Shown: positions 24,684 through 33,703, counted from the first letter of the stretch. The stretch is 37,000 bases of DNA from DASQPR01 sp035263025 (GCA_035263025.1 DATFRR010000175.1:1-37000); one strand, 5' to 3'. Notes: generated from the letters alone by a model not told the origin. Program-made: numbers and translations.

Positions 24684-25607
24684 ATGACGTCCAGCACTCG
24701 GTCCGACAACCCTGCTTCGGACGGTCGGATCGTCGCCGTTACCGGGGCGACCGGTGCGCTCGGCAGCCGAGTCGCACGTCGGCTCGCGGCGGCCGGTGTC
24801 GCGCAACGGCTCGTCGTACGGGACACGTCACGTGCGCCATCGCTGCCAGGCGCCGAGGTCACCGCGTTGCCCGGTGGGTACCGCGACGGGGACGCGATGG
24901 TCGCCGCCCTTTCCGGCGTACACACGGTGTTCCTTGTTTCGGCGAGCGAGTCGCCGGACCGTCGTGCCGTCCACGCGACCGCGGTGGACGCCGCGGTCGA
25001 CGCGGGCGTAGCGCATGTCGTATACGTGTCGTTCGCCGGCGCGGCGCCGCAGGCGACGTTCACCTTCGCCCGCGACCACTACCACACCGAGGAACACATC
25101 AAGTCGCACGACGTGGCGTACACGATGCTGCGTAACAACCTGTATCTCGATCTGTTGACGCACTTCGTCGGTCCGGACGGCGTGTTGCGCGGTCCGGCCG
25201 GCGACGGGCGGTTCGCCGGTGTGACACGCGAAGACATCGCGGACGTCGCGGCCGCCGTACTGACCGCCTCGATCACCGGCGACACGGCGCACCATGGCCG
25301 GACCTACGACGTCACCGGACCGGAGGCGATCACGATGGCCGAGTTCGTGGCGGCGCTCACCGCCGCGTCGGGTCGACTCATCACGTACGACGCCGAGACA
25401 CTGGATCAGGCGTACGCCTCGCGCGCGTCGTACGGCGCGCCGGACTGGGAGGTCGCGGGGTGGGTCACGACGTACGCCGCGGTGGCCGCCGGCGAACTCG
25501 CCTCGGTCGCTACGACGGTCGCCGACATCACTGGTCACGAGCCGATGTCGGTGCACGCATACCTCGCCGCGTTCCCGCGCGAGATCGACCATTTGCGCAC
25601 CGCCTGA
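24684..25607 (+). CDS. NmrA-like / atypical SDR NAD(P)-binding protein
   Basis: The product is 307 residues from ATG 24684. The atypical-SDR glycine motif GATGALG lies at residues 21-27, followed by a basic residue after the second strand (LVVRDTSRAP), which suggests NADP(H) preference. The later segments FLVSASESPDRR, VYVSFAGAAPQATFTFARDHYHTEEHIK and YTMLRNNLYLDL are typical of NmrA-like quinone reductase/sensor proteins such as QOR2. The Tyr-x-x-x-Lys triad is not evident. The protein may be an NADP sensor or a quinone reductase. No partner gene helps decide. Confidence 0.88.
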   Translation: MTSSTRSDNPASDGRIVAVTGATGALGSRVARRLAAAGVAQRLVVRDTSRAPSLPGAEVTALPGGYRDGDAMVAALSGVHTVFLVSASESPDRRAVHATAVDAAVDAGVAHVVYVSFAGAAPQATFTFARDHYHTEEHIKSHDVAYTMLRNNLYLDLLTHFVGPDGVLRGPAGDGRFAGVTREDIADVAAAVLTASITGDTAHHGRTYDVTGPEAITMAEFVAALTAASGRLITYDAETLDQAYASRASYGAPDWEVAGWVTTYAAVAAGELASVATTVADITGHEPMSVHAYLAAFPREIDHLRTA

Positions 25608-25692
25608 CCCGGCGGCGCGCCGTCGTCGCCGCGCCGTCGCCGTCGCCGCCGCGCCGTCGCCGCCGCGCGCGCCCCGATAGGATCAACACGTC
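25608..25692 (+). repeat. CGCCGTCGCCG low-complexity tract with a -10-like box before the ABC-F gene
   Basis: From about 25616 to 25675 the sequence is built from gcgccgtcgccgcc words of 14-20 bases, repeated three to four times. TAGGAT (25678-25683) then resembles a -10 box, nine bases before ATG 25693. No ribosome-binding site is present, so the ABC-F message would have almost no leader. The repeats occupy the place of the -35 region. Confidence 0.55.
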
Positions 25693-27333
25693 ATGACCGC
25701 CACTCTCGTCGCTAAGGGGCTCGCGGCCGGGCACGGTGACCGAAGCCTCTTCGCCGACCTCGACATCGTCGTGGCGCCGGGCGACGTGATCGGCTTGGTC
25801 GGAGCGAACGGAGCCGGCAAGTCGACGTTGCTGCGCATCCTTGCCGGCCTCGACGTGCCGGAGCACGGCACGGTCGCGGTGAGCCCGCCGCACGCGACGG
25901 TCGGGCACCTGCCGCAGGAACCCGAACGCCGGCCCGGCGAAACGGTTCGAGCGTTCGTTGGCCGTCGCACCGGCGTGACCCATGCGCACGATGAGATGGC
26001 GGCGGCCGCGGACGCGCTCGCGCGCCACACCGTTGGCGCCGGCGAGACCTACGCACGTGCGCTCGAACGCTGGCTCGGGCTCGGCGGCGCGGATCTCGAG
26101 GAGCGCGCCGAGGCGGTCGCGGCCGATCTCGGCCTGACGATCGACCTGGACCAGCCGATGACTTCCCTGTCCGGCGGTCAGGCCGCGCGCGCCGGCCTCG
26201 CGTCCCTGCTGCTGTCGCGCTATGACGTGTTCCTGCTCGACGAGCCGACGAACGATCTGGACCTCGACGGACTCGCCCGGCTCGAGGGATTCGTCGCCGG
26301 GCTGCGCGCCGGCACCGTGGTGGTCAGCCACGACCGGGAGTTCCTGACCCGTACGGTCACCCGCGTCGTCGAACTCGACATCGCACAGCACCAGGTCAAC
26401 ACGTACGGCGGGGGATACGCGGCCTACCTGGAGGAGCGCGAGGTGGCCCGGCGCCACGCTCGCGAGGAGTACGAAGAGTATGCGCAGACCCGCTCGGATC
26501 TCGAAGCGCGCGCCCGTATGCAGCGCAGCTGGATGGAGGTCGGGGTCCGCAACGCCCGCCGGAAGGCGACCGACAACGACAAGCGCATCAGGAAGTTCCG
26601 CGCCGAGGCGACCGAGAAGCAGGCCGCGAAGGCACGCCAGACCGAGCGGCTGATTGAACGGCTAGACGTCGTCGACGAGCCGCGCAAGGAATGGGAGCTG
26701 CACATGACGATCGCGGCGGCGCCGCGCTCCGGCACGATCGTCGCGTCGTTGCGCAACGCCGTGGTGCGTCGTGGCGATTTCACGCTCGGCCCGGTCGACC
26801 TCCAGATCGACTGGGCGGACCGGGTCGCGATCATCGGCGCGAACGGTTCCGGCAAGACGACGTTGCTCGGCGCCCTGCTCGGTCGGATCCCGCTCGACGT
26901 CGGCGAGGCGTCGCTCGGTTCCGGTGTGGTCGTGGGCGAGGTGGATCAGGCGCGTGGCCTGTTCCACGGCACCGAGACGCTGGCGCGCGCGTTCGGCGCC
27001 GCGGTGCCGTCAATGTCGGACGCGGACGTTCGTACCCTTCTCGCGAAGTTCGGCCTGCGCGGCGCTCACGTGCTGCGGCCGGCCGCGACCTTGTCGCCGG
27101 GGGAGCGCACTCGAGCGGCGCTCGCCCTGCTGCAGGCGCGCGGTGTCAACCTGCTCGTGCTGGACGAGCCGACGAACCACCTGGACCTGCCGGCCATCGA
27201 ACAGCTCGAGTCGGCGCTCGCCAGCTATCCGGGCACCCTGCTGCTCGTGACGCACGACCGGCGCATGCTCGACGCGGTTCACACGACGCGCCGCGTCGAC
27301 GTGTCGCGCGGCACGGTCCACGAGCGGCGGTAG
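25693..27333 (+). CDS. ABC-F family ATP-binding protein (ribosome-protection type)
   Basis: The product is 546 residues from ATG 25693 and has no transmembrane segment. The first ATPase domain has Walker A GANGAGKST (37-45), signature LSGGQ (159-163) and FLLDEPTNDLD (180-190). A charged helical linker of about 80 residues (245-325) contains EEYEEYAQTRSDLEARARMQRSW. The second domain has Walker A GANGSGKTT (382-390), a variant signature LSPGE (467-471) and LVLDEPTNHLD (488-498). This is the ABC-F plan. Such proteins bind the ribosomal E site and either rescue stalled ribosomes or dislodge antibiotics. The neighbouring convergent MFS transporter hints at drug resistance but does not prove it. 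Five bases separate the two stops. Confidence 0.93.
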   Translation: MTATLVAKGLAAGHGDRSLFADLDIVVAPGDVIGLVGANGAGKSTLLRILAGLDVPEHGTVAVSPPHATVGHLPQEPERRPGETVRAFVGRRTGVTHAHDEMAAAADALARHTVGAGETYARALERWLGLGGADLEERAEAVAADLGLTIDLDQPMTSLSGGQAARAGLASLLLSRYDVFLLDEPTNDLDLDGLARLEGFVAGLRAGTVVVSHDREFLTRTVTRVVELDIAQHQVNTYGGGYAAYLEEREVARRHAREEYEEYAQTRSDLEARARMQRSWMEVGVRNARRKATDNDKRIRKFRAEATEKQAAKARQTERLIERLDVVDEPRKEWELHMTIAAAPRSGTIVASLRNAVVRRGDFTLGPVDLQIDWADRVAIIGANGSGKTTLLGALLGRIPLDVGEASLGSGVVVGEVDQARGLFHGTETLARAFGAAVPSMSDADVRTLLAKFGLRGAHVLRPAATLSPGERTRAALALLQARGVNLLVLDEPTNHLDLPAIEQLESALASYPGTLLLVTHDRRMLDAVHTTRRVDVSRGTVHERR

Positions 27334-27338
27334 CCCGC

Positions 27339-28655
27339 CTACCCGGCATGTGGCGCGGACACCGTTGCAGTGTCCGTGGTGTCGACGCGGGGCAGCGGCA
27401 CCCGGTCCACGTGCGGTCGGTGGTGCGCCGCGACAAGCGTCGCGGTCGCGGCCGCGAGCAGCACGGGTACGAGGAGGAACGCGTACCGGACCGTCACGCC
27501 ATCGGCGATGGCACCGAGCAGGAAAGGCGCCGCACCGATCGCGAAACCGCCGCCGAGCGTCACGAGCGAGCTTGCCCGGTCGGCATAGGCGGACGCGGCG
27601 CCGATCGCACGCGACAACGCCAGCGGATAGTGCAGTGCCATGCCGAGCCCGGTGATCGCGAGACCGGTGAACGCGACCGCGGCTTCGGTCGCCGTCCAGA
27701 ACACCGTGAAACCGACGGCGGTCACCGCGAACGCGGCGAACAGCAGCGGGTCGACGCGGTACCGCCGGGCCAGGCGCGAGCCGAGCGCGCGGCCGACGCA
27801 CATGCCGCCCACGATCGCGGTGACGCCGGTCGCCGCGAGAGCCGGCGTCGCGTGGCTGCGATCGCGCAGCAACTGTGCGGACCACAGCGTCATGCAGAAT
27901 TCGACGCCGACGCAGAGCACGACGACGGTGCAGCCGAGCCAGAACTGACGCCCGAGCGGAGGACGCCGCCGATCCTGCGGCGGCGCGGCGGCCGAATGCA
28001 CCACGGCCGCCGAATCCACCACGGCCGCCGATTCCGCGACGGCGGCCGAATCCGCCACGGCTCGCATCGGCGCCACGTCGCCGACGTCACCGAATGCGCG
28101 CCGACACACGTAGAGCACCGCGATCAACGCGATGACGATCAGGACGGCCGGCCGCCATCCGTACCCGAGGCTCACCGAGCCACCGACCGCGAGCGGCCCG
28201 ACTACGCCGGCCGCGGCGGCCAAGGCGTTCGCCTCGGTCATCGCCGCCGGTCCGGCCGACCCGTGCCGCTCCACCAACGCGGCGGCGACCGCGAACGTGA
28301 TTCCGGACGCGGATCCGCCACACACCAACGCGCCGACGAGCGTGACCGGTAGCGATGGCACGCTCGCGTAAACCGCGATCGACGCGCACAGCGCGGCGAG
28401 GAACAGCCAGAGCGCGCGCTCGCGCCCGAGCCGAGCCACGATCCGCGCGCCAAGCAGCCCGACGACGACCACGCCGGCGGCGTACGTCGTGCCGTGCAGA
28501 CCGGCCACCGCGTCGCTGACGTGTTCTTCGTCGCGCAGCAACGTCACCGTCGGCGCAAAGGCATACAGAAAGTACGCGTAGACGCTGAGCTGCGTGTAGA
28601 TCAGCCAGGTCGGCCGGTCACGTTGCAGCGTCATGCGCTCCGAAATCGGGGCCAC
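27339..28655 (-). CDS. MFS transporter, 12 helices with repeat-expanded central loop
   Basis: The product is 438 residues from GTG 28655, with GAGG four bases upstream; an ATG at 28634 is possible. Helix 1 begins LIYTQLSVYAYFLYAFAPTVTLL. The A-like motif GARIVARLGRERALW lies between helices 2 and 3, and about six helices flank each side of the central cytoplasmic loop. That loop holds a repeated six-residue pattern (next entry). The second half contains GRALGSRLARRYRVDP, mirroring the first half, as in bona fide MFS porters. The substrate is unknown. The gene lies downstream of the LLM and aminotransferase genes on the same strand and is convergent with the ABC-F gene. Confidence 0.9.
   Translation of the reverse strand: MAPISERMTLQRDRPTWLIYTQLSVYAYFLYAFAPTVTLLRDEEHVSDAVAGLHGTTYAAGVVVVGLLGARIVARLGRERALWLFLAALCASIAVYASVPSLPVTLVGALVCGGSASGITFAVAAALVERHGSAGPAAMTEANALAAAAGVVGPLAVGGSVSLGYGWRPAVLIVIALIAVLYVCRRAFGDVGDVAPMRAVADSAAVAESAAVVDSAAVVHSAAAPPQDRRRPPLGRQFWLGCTVVVLCVGVEFCMTLWSAQLLRDRSHATPALAATGVTAIVGGMCVGRALGSRLARRYRVDPLLFAAFAVTAVGFTVFWTATEAAVAFTGLAITGLGMALHYPLALSRAIGAASAYADRASSLVTLGGGFAIGAAPFLLGAIADGVTVRYAFLLVPVLLAAATATLVAAHHRPHVDRVPLPRVDTTDTATVSAPHAG
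27994..28065 (-). repeat. 18-bp in-frame tandem repeat in the MFS central loop
   Basis: Four 18-base units (27994-28011, 28012-28029, 28030-28047, 28048-28065), of the form ga(a/t)tccaccacggccgcc on the plus strand, encode the minus-strand hexapeptide pattern (A/V)(V/A)(D/E/H)SAA. They extend the cytoplasmic loop between the two halves of the transporter without breaking the frame. Confidence 0.9.
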
Positions 28656-28799
28656 GGGTCCTCACAGTCGTCGACGATGGGTCGGCGATGACCCGACATG
28701 CCGCATCCATTGTGCGCGCTGATCGCGGCGACCAGCCGAGCGGTCGGTCGGCGGGCTCAGAGCGCACCGCACCAGGCGCGACGGGCTCAGCCGGTCGGC

Positions 28800-29663
28800 T
28801 CAGAACTCGGCGGCCGCCGGGATGACGTCCCGGCCGATGATCTCGAGCGGCTTCAACGCGTACACATCGCGTACGACGCCGATGGCCGCCTGGAATCCGA
28901 GCCCGGCGAGCCGGCGGAGGTCATGGAGCATCTTCTCCGGGCCGTTGCTCGTGTCGAAGCGGTAGTAGACCGTCTTGAGGATCTCGTCGTAGTCGCGGCC
29001 GACGTCGTCACAGTGTCGCTTGAGCACATCGAGCTTCTTGCCGACCTGTGGCATGGCGAACAAGTTGCACGCGTCGGCGTATTTCGCGACGAGCCGGAGC
29101 GTCTTCCGCTCGCCGCCGCCACCGATCATGATCGGCGGATGTGGACGCTGCAGCGCCTGCGGCACGTTCAGCGGCCGGCGCAGTTGGTAATGACGGCCCT
29201 CGTACGGCGTCTCGTCGTCGCTCCACATCTGCAGGCAGATCTGCAGCGTCTCCTCGAGTTGCTGGAAGCGCTGGGCGACCGGCGGGAAGCCGAGGCCGAG
29301 CCCGAGTGACTCCTCTTCGTTCCATCCCGCGCCGATGCCGAGCCAGGCGCGACCGCTGGAGAGCACGTCAAGCGTCGTCACGGTCTTCGCCAGCAGCCCC
29401 GCGGACCGGTAGTGCACACCGGTCACGATGGTGAGCAGCTTTGCGCGGGCGGTGTGCGCGGCGAGGAAACCAAGCGTCGTATATGCCTCGAGCATCTCGT
29501 TCTCGGCCGGCCCGACCGCGCCGATCTGGAAGAAGTGGTCCATGACGCCGACGAAGTCGAAGCCGTTTTCGTCGGCGGTGCGCGCCACTTGCGCGAGCGC
29601 CGGCCCGAGCGTGGCGGCGCCCTCCGGTCGGGTGAAGTCAGGGATCTGGAGTCCGATCTGCAT
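28800..29663 (-). CDS. LLM-class (F420-dependent-type) oxidoreductase
   Basis: The product is 287 residues from ATG 29663, with GGGAG eight bases upstream. The luciferase-like TIM-barrel features are MQIGLQIPDF, VARTADENGFDFVGVMDHFFQ, LLTIVTGVHYRSAGLLAKTVTTLDVLSSGRAWLGIGAGWNEEE and PPIMIGGGGERKTLRLVAKYADACN. The last two blocks are the usual F420/FMN-binding segments of this class, and VLSSGRAWLGIGAGW is especially typical of F420-linked actinobacterial enzymes. The exact reaction is unknown. It follows the aminotransferase gene by 91 bases and could be co-transcribed with it. Confidence 0.93.
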   Translation of the reverse strand: MQIGLQIPDFTRPEGAATLGPALAQVARTADENGFDFVGVMDHFFQIGAVGPAENEMLEAYTTLGFLAAHTARAKLLTIVTGVHYRSAGLLAKTVTTLDVLSSGRAWLGIGAGWNEEESLGLGLGFPPVAQRFQQLEETLQICLQMWSDDETPYEGRHYQLRRPLNVPQALQRPHPPIMIGGGGERKTLRLVAKYADACNLFAMPQVGKKLDVLKRHCDDVGRDYDEILKTVYYRFDTSNGPEKMLHDLRRLAGLGFQAAIGVVRDVYALKPLEIIGRDVIPAAAEF

Positions 29664-29754
29664 CAGTGCGTCTCCCAAGGATCGTGGCGCAGCACGCCGT
29701 CTCGGTGCGGCACGACAATCCTTTCACCACAATTCGTTCAGCGTGGCCTGGCGG

Positions 29755-31038
29755 TCACCGGTAGGAGTCGGCCATGGCCCGCAGTCTGGCAACGCCGTCC
29801 GCTATCGCGTCGGCCGGCGGCCCGTAGGAGAACCGTACGTAGCCGTCGAATGCGCCGTCGTCGGTGCGCTGCCCGCCGGGGTTCAGGTCGAAGACCCGGC
29901 CCGGTACGGTGATCACCCGGTGCGCGAGCGCGGCGCGGAAGAACGAGTCGCCGTCCCGGAGCGGCTCGGGCAGCCGAGCGAGCGATCCCCAGATGTAGAA
30001 CGTGCCGCGCATGCCGCCGGCCGAGGTGGGTACGTCGATGCCGGCGGTACGGAGCCCGTCCACCATCACGTTGCGCTTCGCGGCGAAGTGCGCGCGGACC
30101 GCGGTCGTCTCGGCGTCGGCGTACCCGGGCTCGAGTGCCGCGAGCGCGGCGCGCTGAACGACCTTCGACGGCCCGCCGTCCAGCGCCTGACCGACTCGCT
30201 CGATGACGGCGATGGTCTCGACCGGACCGACGATCCATCCCAGCCGCCATCCGGGGTAGCGGAAGTTCTTGGTGAGTCCGTCGAAGAGCACGACCGGATC
30301 CCGTGCGACGTCGTCGACGTACGCCGCCGCGCTGACCGGTCCGGCGGCCGGCCGGCTGCGCCCCTCGGGACCAACGTCGTACACGTAGTGGCTGTAGAAC
30401 TCGTCGACGAGCAGCGCGCAGCCCGCCGCGGTGGCGCCCACGACGAGGGCCTCGAGGTCGTCGCCGGCGAGCACGTCACCGGTCGGGTTGCGGGGATTCG
30501 ACAGCAGCAGTGCCGGTACTCCCGACGCGGTGGCCGCGCCGAGCAGGTCGGCCGGCCGCGACATGGTCAGTCCGACCGGACGGATCCGTGGCGCGTTGCG
30601 GTCCAGCAGGTCCTCGTACGCGGAGTAGTCCGGCCGCAGGTACCCGACGTCGACGTGACCGAGCGCCGCCACCGCGCGACCCAGCGCCGGGCGGCCGCCG
30701 CCGACGATCGCGACGTTCGTGGCCTCGTACTGGCTGCGCCGCCCGGCGCGGTACCGGCGGTTGTAATAGCCGGCGACCGCCTCGCGGAGTGCGGCGACGC
30801 CGTTGACCGGGCCATAGGCGTGGTCGCCGGGCGACAAGTCGATCTGTGTGATGCGCGGTGGCGCGCCCGGGATCGCACCGATCTCCGGTTGACCCTGGCC
30901 GAGGTTGATCCAGCTTGGATCCTCGGGCGTGAACCCGTGCGCGACCGCCTCGGCCGCGACCTTGGTCATCCCGGCGACCGGTACGTCGCGCAGGTGCTTC
31001 GCGGGCATCCAGACATGATCCGGGACGGCCGTACCCAT
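29755..31038 (-). CDS. PLP-dependent aminotransferase, class I/II
   Basis: The product is 427 residues from ATG 31038. A TTG at 31071 would leave only 20 bases to the divergent LysR gene, too few for promoters, so the ATG is preferred, with doubt. The fold-type I plan is clear: NLGQGQPEIG near the N-terminus, HAYGPVNGVAALREAVAGYYNRRY, LLLSNPRNPTGDVL, an Asp-x-Phe-Tyr stretch (LLVDEFYSHYVYD), and the Schiff-base lysine Lys257 within GLTKNFRYPGWRLGWIVGP. The C-terminal substrate-binding arginine lies in DGYVRFSYGPP. It would transfer an amino group between an amino acid and a keto acid. The divergent LysR regulator probably controls it. The substrate is not predictable. Confidence 0.93.
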   Translation of the reverse strand: MGTAVPDHVWMPAKHLRDVPVAGMTKVAAEAVAHGFTPEDPSWINLGQGQPEIGAIPGAPPRITQIDLSPGDHAYGPVNGVAALREAVAGYYNRRYRAGRRSQYEATNVAIVGGGRPALGRAVAALGHVDVGYLRPDYSAYEDLLDRNAPRIRPVGLTMSRPADLLGAATASGVPALLLSNPRNPTGDVLAGDDLEALVVGATAAGCALLVDEFYSHYVYDVGPEGRSRPAAGPVSAAAYVDDVARDPVVLFDGLTKNFRYPGWRLGWIVGPVETIAVIERVGQALDGGPSKVVQRAALAALEPGYADAETTAVRAHFAAKRNVMVDGLRTAGIDVPTSAGGMRGTFYIWGSLARLPEPLRDGDSFFRAALAHRVITVPGRVFDLNPGGQRTDDGAFDGYVRFSYGPPADAIADGVARLRAMADSYR

Positions 31039-31091
31039 CGACAACCGGGGGATATGCGCGACCTTCCCCAAGCTCCGGTTATGGTTTGGTA

Positions 31092-32168
31092 GTGATCGAC
31101 ACCCGCCAGTTGGAGATGTTCCAGCAGGTGATCGACGCTGGGTCGTTCTCTGGCGCGGCGCGTGCCATGCACTGCTCGCAGCCGGCGATCAGCCAGCAGA
31201 TGCGGGCGCTCGAACGAGCGATGGGCGGACCGTTGTTCGTCCGCGTGGGTCGCGCGCTCCAGCTCACCGAGGCCGGCAAGGTGCTCGCCCGCCATTCAGC
31301 CGCCATCCTCGGCGATCTCGCCGTGGCACATCGGCAGGTGCAGGCGGTCTCCGCGCTCGATCTCGGCACCGTACGGCTCTGCGCCTTTCCGAGCGCGAAC
31401 GCCACCTTGGTGCCGCAGGCGGCGGCGATGTTGCGGGCGTCCGCGCCACACGTCCGGCTGGAGCTGGGCGAGGCCGAGCCGCCGGAGTCGTACGCCCTGT
31501 TGCGCCGCGCCGAGTGCGATGTGGTGATCGCGTTCCACTATGACCGTCCGGGCGACGAGACCAACGCCGCCGTCGCACCCGCCGACGCACCCGCCGTCGC
31601 ACGCGCCGTCGCAGCGGTCGGAAGTACCCATCACGAAGTACGCGGTGCCGCGTTCCGTCCGGCCGAGGACGACACGCTGGCCGCCGGCATGATCGCCACG
31701 CCGCTGCTCGACGAGCAGTGGGAGTTGCTCGTTCCGATCGGCCATCGACTGGTCGACCACGTCCGGCTCGACGCCGGCGAGCCGCAGGCGCCGGTCGACC
31801 TGGCCGCGCTCGCCGACGAGCGATGGATCGCCGGCTGCCCGACCTGCCGTGTCGCGTTCGCGTCGGCGTGCGACCGATCCGGATTCACACCCGACATCGT
31901 CTGCTCGACGGACGACAATATGGCGTTGCAGAGCCTGGTCGCTGCCGAACTCGGCGTCACGCTCGTGCCGCATCTGGTGTCGTCGTTCCTGCGCCATGCA
32001 CGGGTGGTGGCACTACCGGTGCGGCCGGCGATCTGGCGGCACGTGGTCGCGTACACGTGGGCCGATCTCGCCAAGGTCGGCGCGGTCCGGGACACGCTCA
32101 ACGCGCTTCGCGTGGTCGCCGCGGAAGTCGGTGGCGGTCGCCGCCGTCGGCCGCGCAGCACCAGCTAG
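31092..32168 (+). CDS. LysR-family transcriptional regulator
   Basis: The product is 358 residues from GTG 31092; TTG 31086 is in frame but less likely. TATGGT (31080-31085) lies so close upstream that the message could begin at the GTG, that is, leaderless. The winged helix-turn-helix is at about residues 5-62, including FQQVIDAGSFSGAARAMHCSQPAISQQMRALE. The co-inducer-binding domain follows (VRLCAFPSANATLVPQAAAMLR and later LVPIGHRLVDHVRLDAGE). About 40 residues longer than usual, it contains a tandem 12-base repeat (31569-31616) encoding AVAP-ADAP-AVAR-AVAA and a further non-conserved stretch. It is divergent from the aminotransferase gene, which is its likely target. Confidence 0.92.
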   Translation: MIDTRQLEMFQQVIDAGSFSGAARAMHCSQPAISQQMRALERAMGGPLFVRVGRALQLTEAGKVLARHSAAILGDLAVAHRQVQAVSALDLGTVRLCAFPSANATLVPQAAAMLRASAPHVRLELGEAEPPESYALLRRAECDVVIAFHYDRPGDETNAAVAPADAPAVARAVAAVGSTHHEVRGAAFRPAEDDTLAAGMIATPLLDEQWELLVPIGHRLVDHVRLDAGEPQAPVDLAALADERWIAGCPTCRVAFASACDRSGFTPDIVCSTDDNMALQSLVAAELGVTLVPHLVSSFLRHARVVALPVRPAIWRHVVAYTWADLAKVGAVRDTLNALRVVAAEVGGGRRRRPRSTS

Positions 32169-32228
32169 CGGTCGACAGCCTGCGCTCGCGCGGACCCGCG
32201 GATGCGAATCGCCGTCGCGGCGCGGACG

Positions 32229-32984
32229 TCACCGACCGAGGTACGCACCACCGTTCACGTGGATGATCTGTCCGGTGACGTGTCCGGCGCCCGGCGATGC
32301 CAGGAACTCCACCGTCGCCGCGATGTCCGCCGTCGAGCCGGCGCGGCCGTTACGGGTCGCCGACACGCGTGCGGCAACGCCACGGTCGGTCATTCGTCCG
32401 ACGAAGAACTCGGTGTCGAGCACGAGTCCCGGGGAGATCACGTTCACGGTGATGCCGCGCGGTCCGAGATCACTGGCGAGGCTTGCGGTCCAGGCCTCGA
32501 CGGCCGCCTTGGCGGCGCCGTACGAGCCGGCACCGTTTCGCGCCGCGATCGAGCTGAAGTTCACCACCCGCGCACCGTCGGACAGACGGGGGTCCAGCGC
32601 GCTCGTCACCAACACGGCCGACAACAGATTCGCGTCGACGTTCTCGCGCCATTGCGCCGCGATCGTGACGAGCCCGGCGGACGTCGTCGGGTCCGGCGTC
32701 GGCTCGTCCGGCTCGTGGTGCAGATCGGTGTTGCCGCCTGCGTTGTTCACCAGCACGTCCACTCGCTCGGGCAGGTCGGGCAGCGCGGCGGCGACCGCGT
32801 AGGGATCGCTCGCGTCGAACGGGACAGCACGCGCGCCGATGCGCGCCGCGGCGTCCGCGAGCAGGTCCGCACGACGGCCGGTGATCGTCACCGCGGCACC
32901 GCCGAGTGCGAACGTGCGCGCGATCTCAAATCCGATGCCCGTGCCACCTCCGGTGACGACGACACTGCGGGTGGTCAGCTGCAT
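32229..32984 (-). CDS. SDR-family oxidoreductase, FabG-like
   Basis: The product is 251 residues from ATG 32984, with GAGGAG four bases upstream. The cofactor motif TGGGTGIG lies at 11-18 and VNNAGG is present. The catalytic Ser is in NFSSIAARN and Tyr/Lys are in SYGAAKAAVEAW. After them come GPRGITVNVISPGLVLDTEFF and the closing GQIIHVNGGAYLGR. All classical SDR features are intact, so it is an active NAD(P)-dependent reductase or dehydrogenase. The arrangement matches FabG-like 3-oxoacyl reductases, but the true substrate is open. It lies 71 bases after the DUF1697 gene on the same strand. Confidence 0.93.
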   Translation of the reverse strand: MQLTTRSVVVTGGGTGIGFEIARTFALGGAAVTITGRRADLLADAAARIGARAVPFDASDPYAVAAALPDLPERVDVLVNNAGGNTDLHHEPDEPTPDPTTSAGLVTIAAQWRENVDANLLSAVLVTSALDPRLSDGARVVNFSSIAARNGAGSYGAAKAAVEAWTASLASDLGPRGITVNVISPGLVLDTEFFVGRMTDRGVAARVSATRNGRAGSTADIAATVEFLASPGAGHVTGQIIHVNGGAYLGR

Positions 32985-33055
32985 AAGACTCCTCGGGTAC
33001 GGCGAACTGACGTGCTCGCGTCCGGCGTTGGCAACCGGCCGATCCGGCGGATCGG

Positions 33056-33604
33056 TCACGCTTCGGCCAAAGCGAACACCTTGCGGCAGGTGTTCCAGTT
33101 CCGGACCGTCATCGCGACGCCGAGCTTGCGCTCGAAGTTCGGCGCGGTCAGCTTCGTGTCGCGCAGGCCGTCCGGACACCAGATGTATGCCTCGCGGCCG
33201 ATGATCCGAAACTCGTCCGGCGCGAACTGCGTGGCATCCATCGCGGCGACCTTGGCGTTGGCCGGCGCTCGGTCCATGAATCCGATGACATACCTGGTCG
33301 GGTCGTTCGCGCGGCCGTCGTACGGATCGCGCGCCAGCGCCTCGCGCAGCTCGTCAACGGTACGCATGACGCATGTGATCGACAGGCCGGTATCCGCCGT
33401 GAGTCTCGCCTCGACCGCAGCACGGATGGCGGTCGCGGTGTCCCGCGCAGTCAGCACGACGTTGCCGCTCTGCAACACGGTCGCGACCTCGGTGTAGCCG
33501 AGTTCGGTCAGCATCCCGCGGAGATCGGCCATGGCGACCTTCGCATGGCCGCCGACATTGATCCCACGCAGAAAGACGACGTAGCGCGTGGCGTTGCCGG
33601 GCAT
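33056..33604 (-). CDS. DUF1697 family protein
   Basis: The product is 182 residues from ATG 33604, with AAGGTG seven bases upstream; a longer frame to 33688 has no such site. The family opening RYVVFLRGINVGGHAKVAMADLRGMLTELGYTEVATVLQSGNVVL is nearly textbook for DUF1697. Later landmarks are FMDRAPANAKVAAMD, YIWCPDGLRDTKLT and the ending RNWNTCRKVFAL, where the NW-N-T-x-x-K signature sits. The function of the family is unknown. It is a small cytosolic protein. It is divergent from the cysteine dioxygenase-family gene, and both promoters must lie in the 155-base gap, which contains a clear palindrome. Confidence 0.94.
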   Translation of the reverse strand: MPGNATRYVVFLRGINVGGHAKVAMADLRGMLTELGYTEVATVLQSGNVVLTARDTATAIRAAVEARLTADTGLSITCVMRTVDELREALARDPYDGRANDPTRYVIGFMDRAPANAKVAAMDATQFAPDEFRIIGREAYIWCPDGLRDTKLTAPNFERKLGVAMTVRNWNTCRKVFALAEA

Positions 33605-33684
33605 GTCGCACACCTTGTCACGCGACGCCGACTCGGACGCACGCGGCCCACGCGTGTCAGCGGTGCCGGGCTGGCACGTCGTAC

Positions 33685-33703
33685 CCATAAGTGATCCTTA
33701 TGG
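33685..33703. promoter_or_regulatory. Palindromic operator-like site CCATAAG-N5-CTTATGG
   Basis: Perfect 7-base inverted arms ccataag (33685-33691) and cttatgg (33697-33703) flank tgatc. The site lies in the 155-base divergent gap between the DUF1697 gene and the cysteine dioxygenase-like gene. It is AT-rich for this genome, which makes the symmetry stand out. A dimeric regulator acting on one or both genes is inferred. Confidence 0.6.

Noticed and set aside
29428..31092. 554-residue plus-strand frame opposite the aminotransferase gene
   Set aside because: The PLP lysine and other aminotransferase motifs on the minus strand are decisive. The plus-strand product has no motif.
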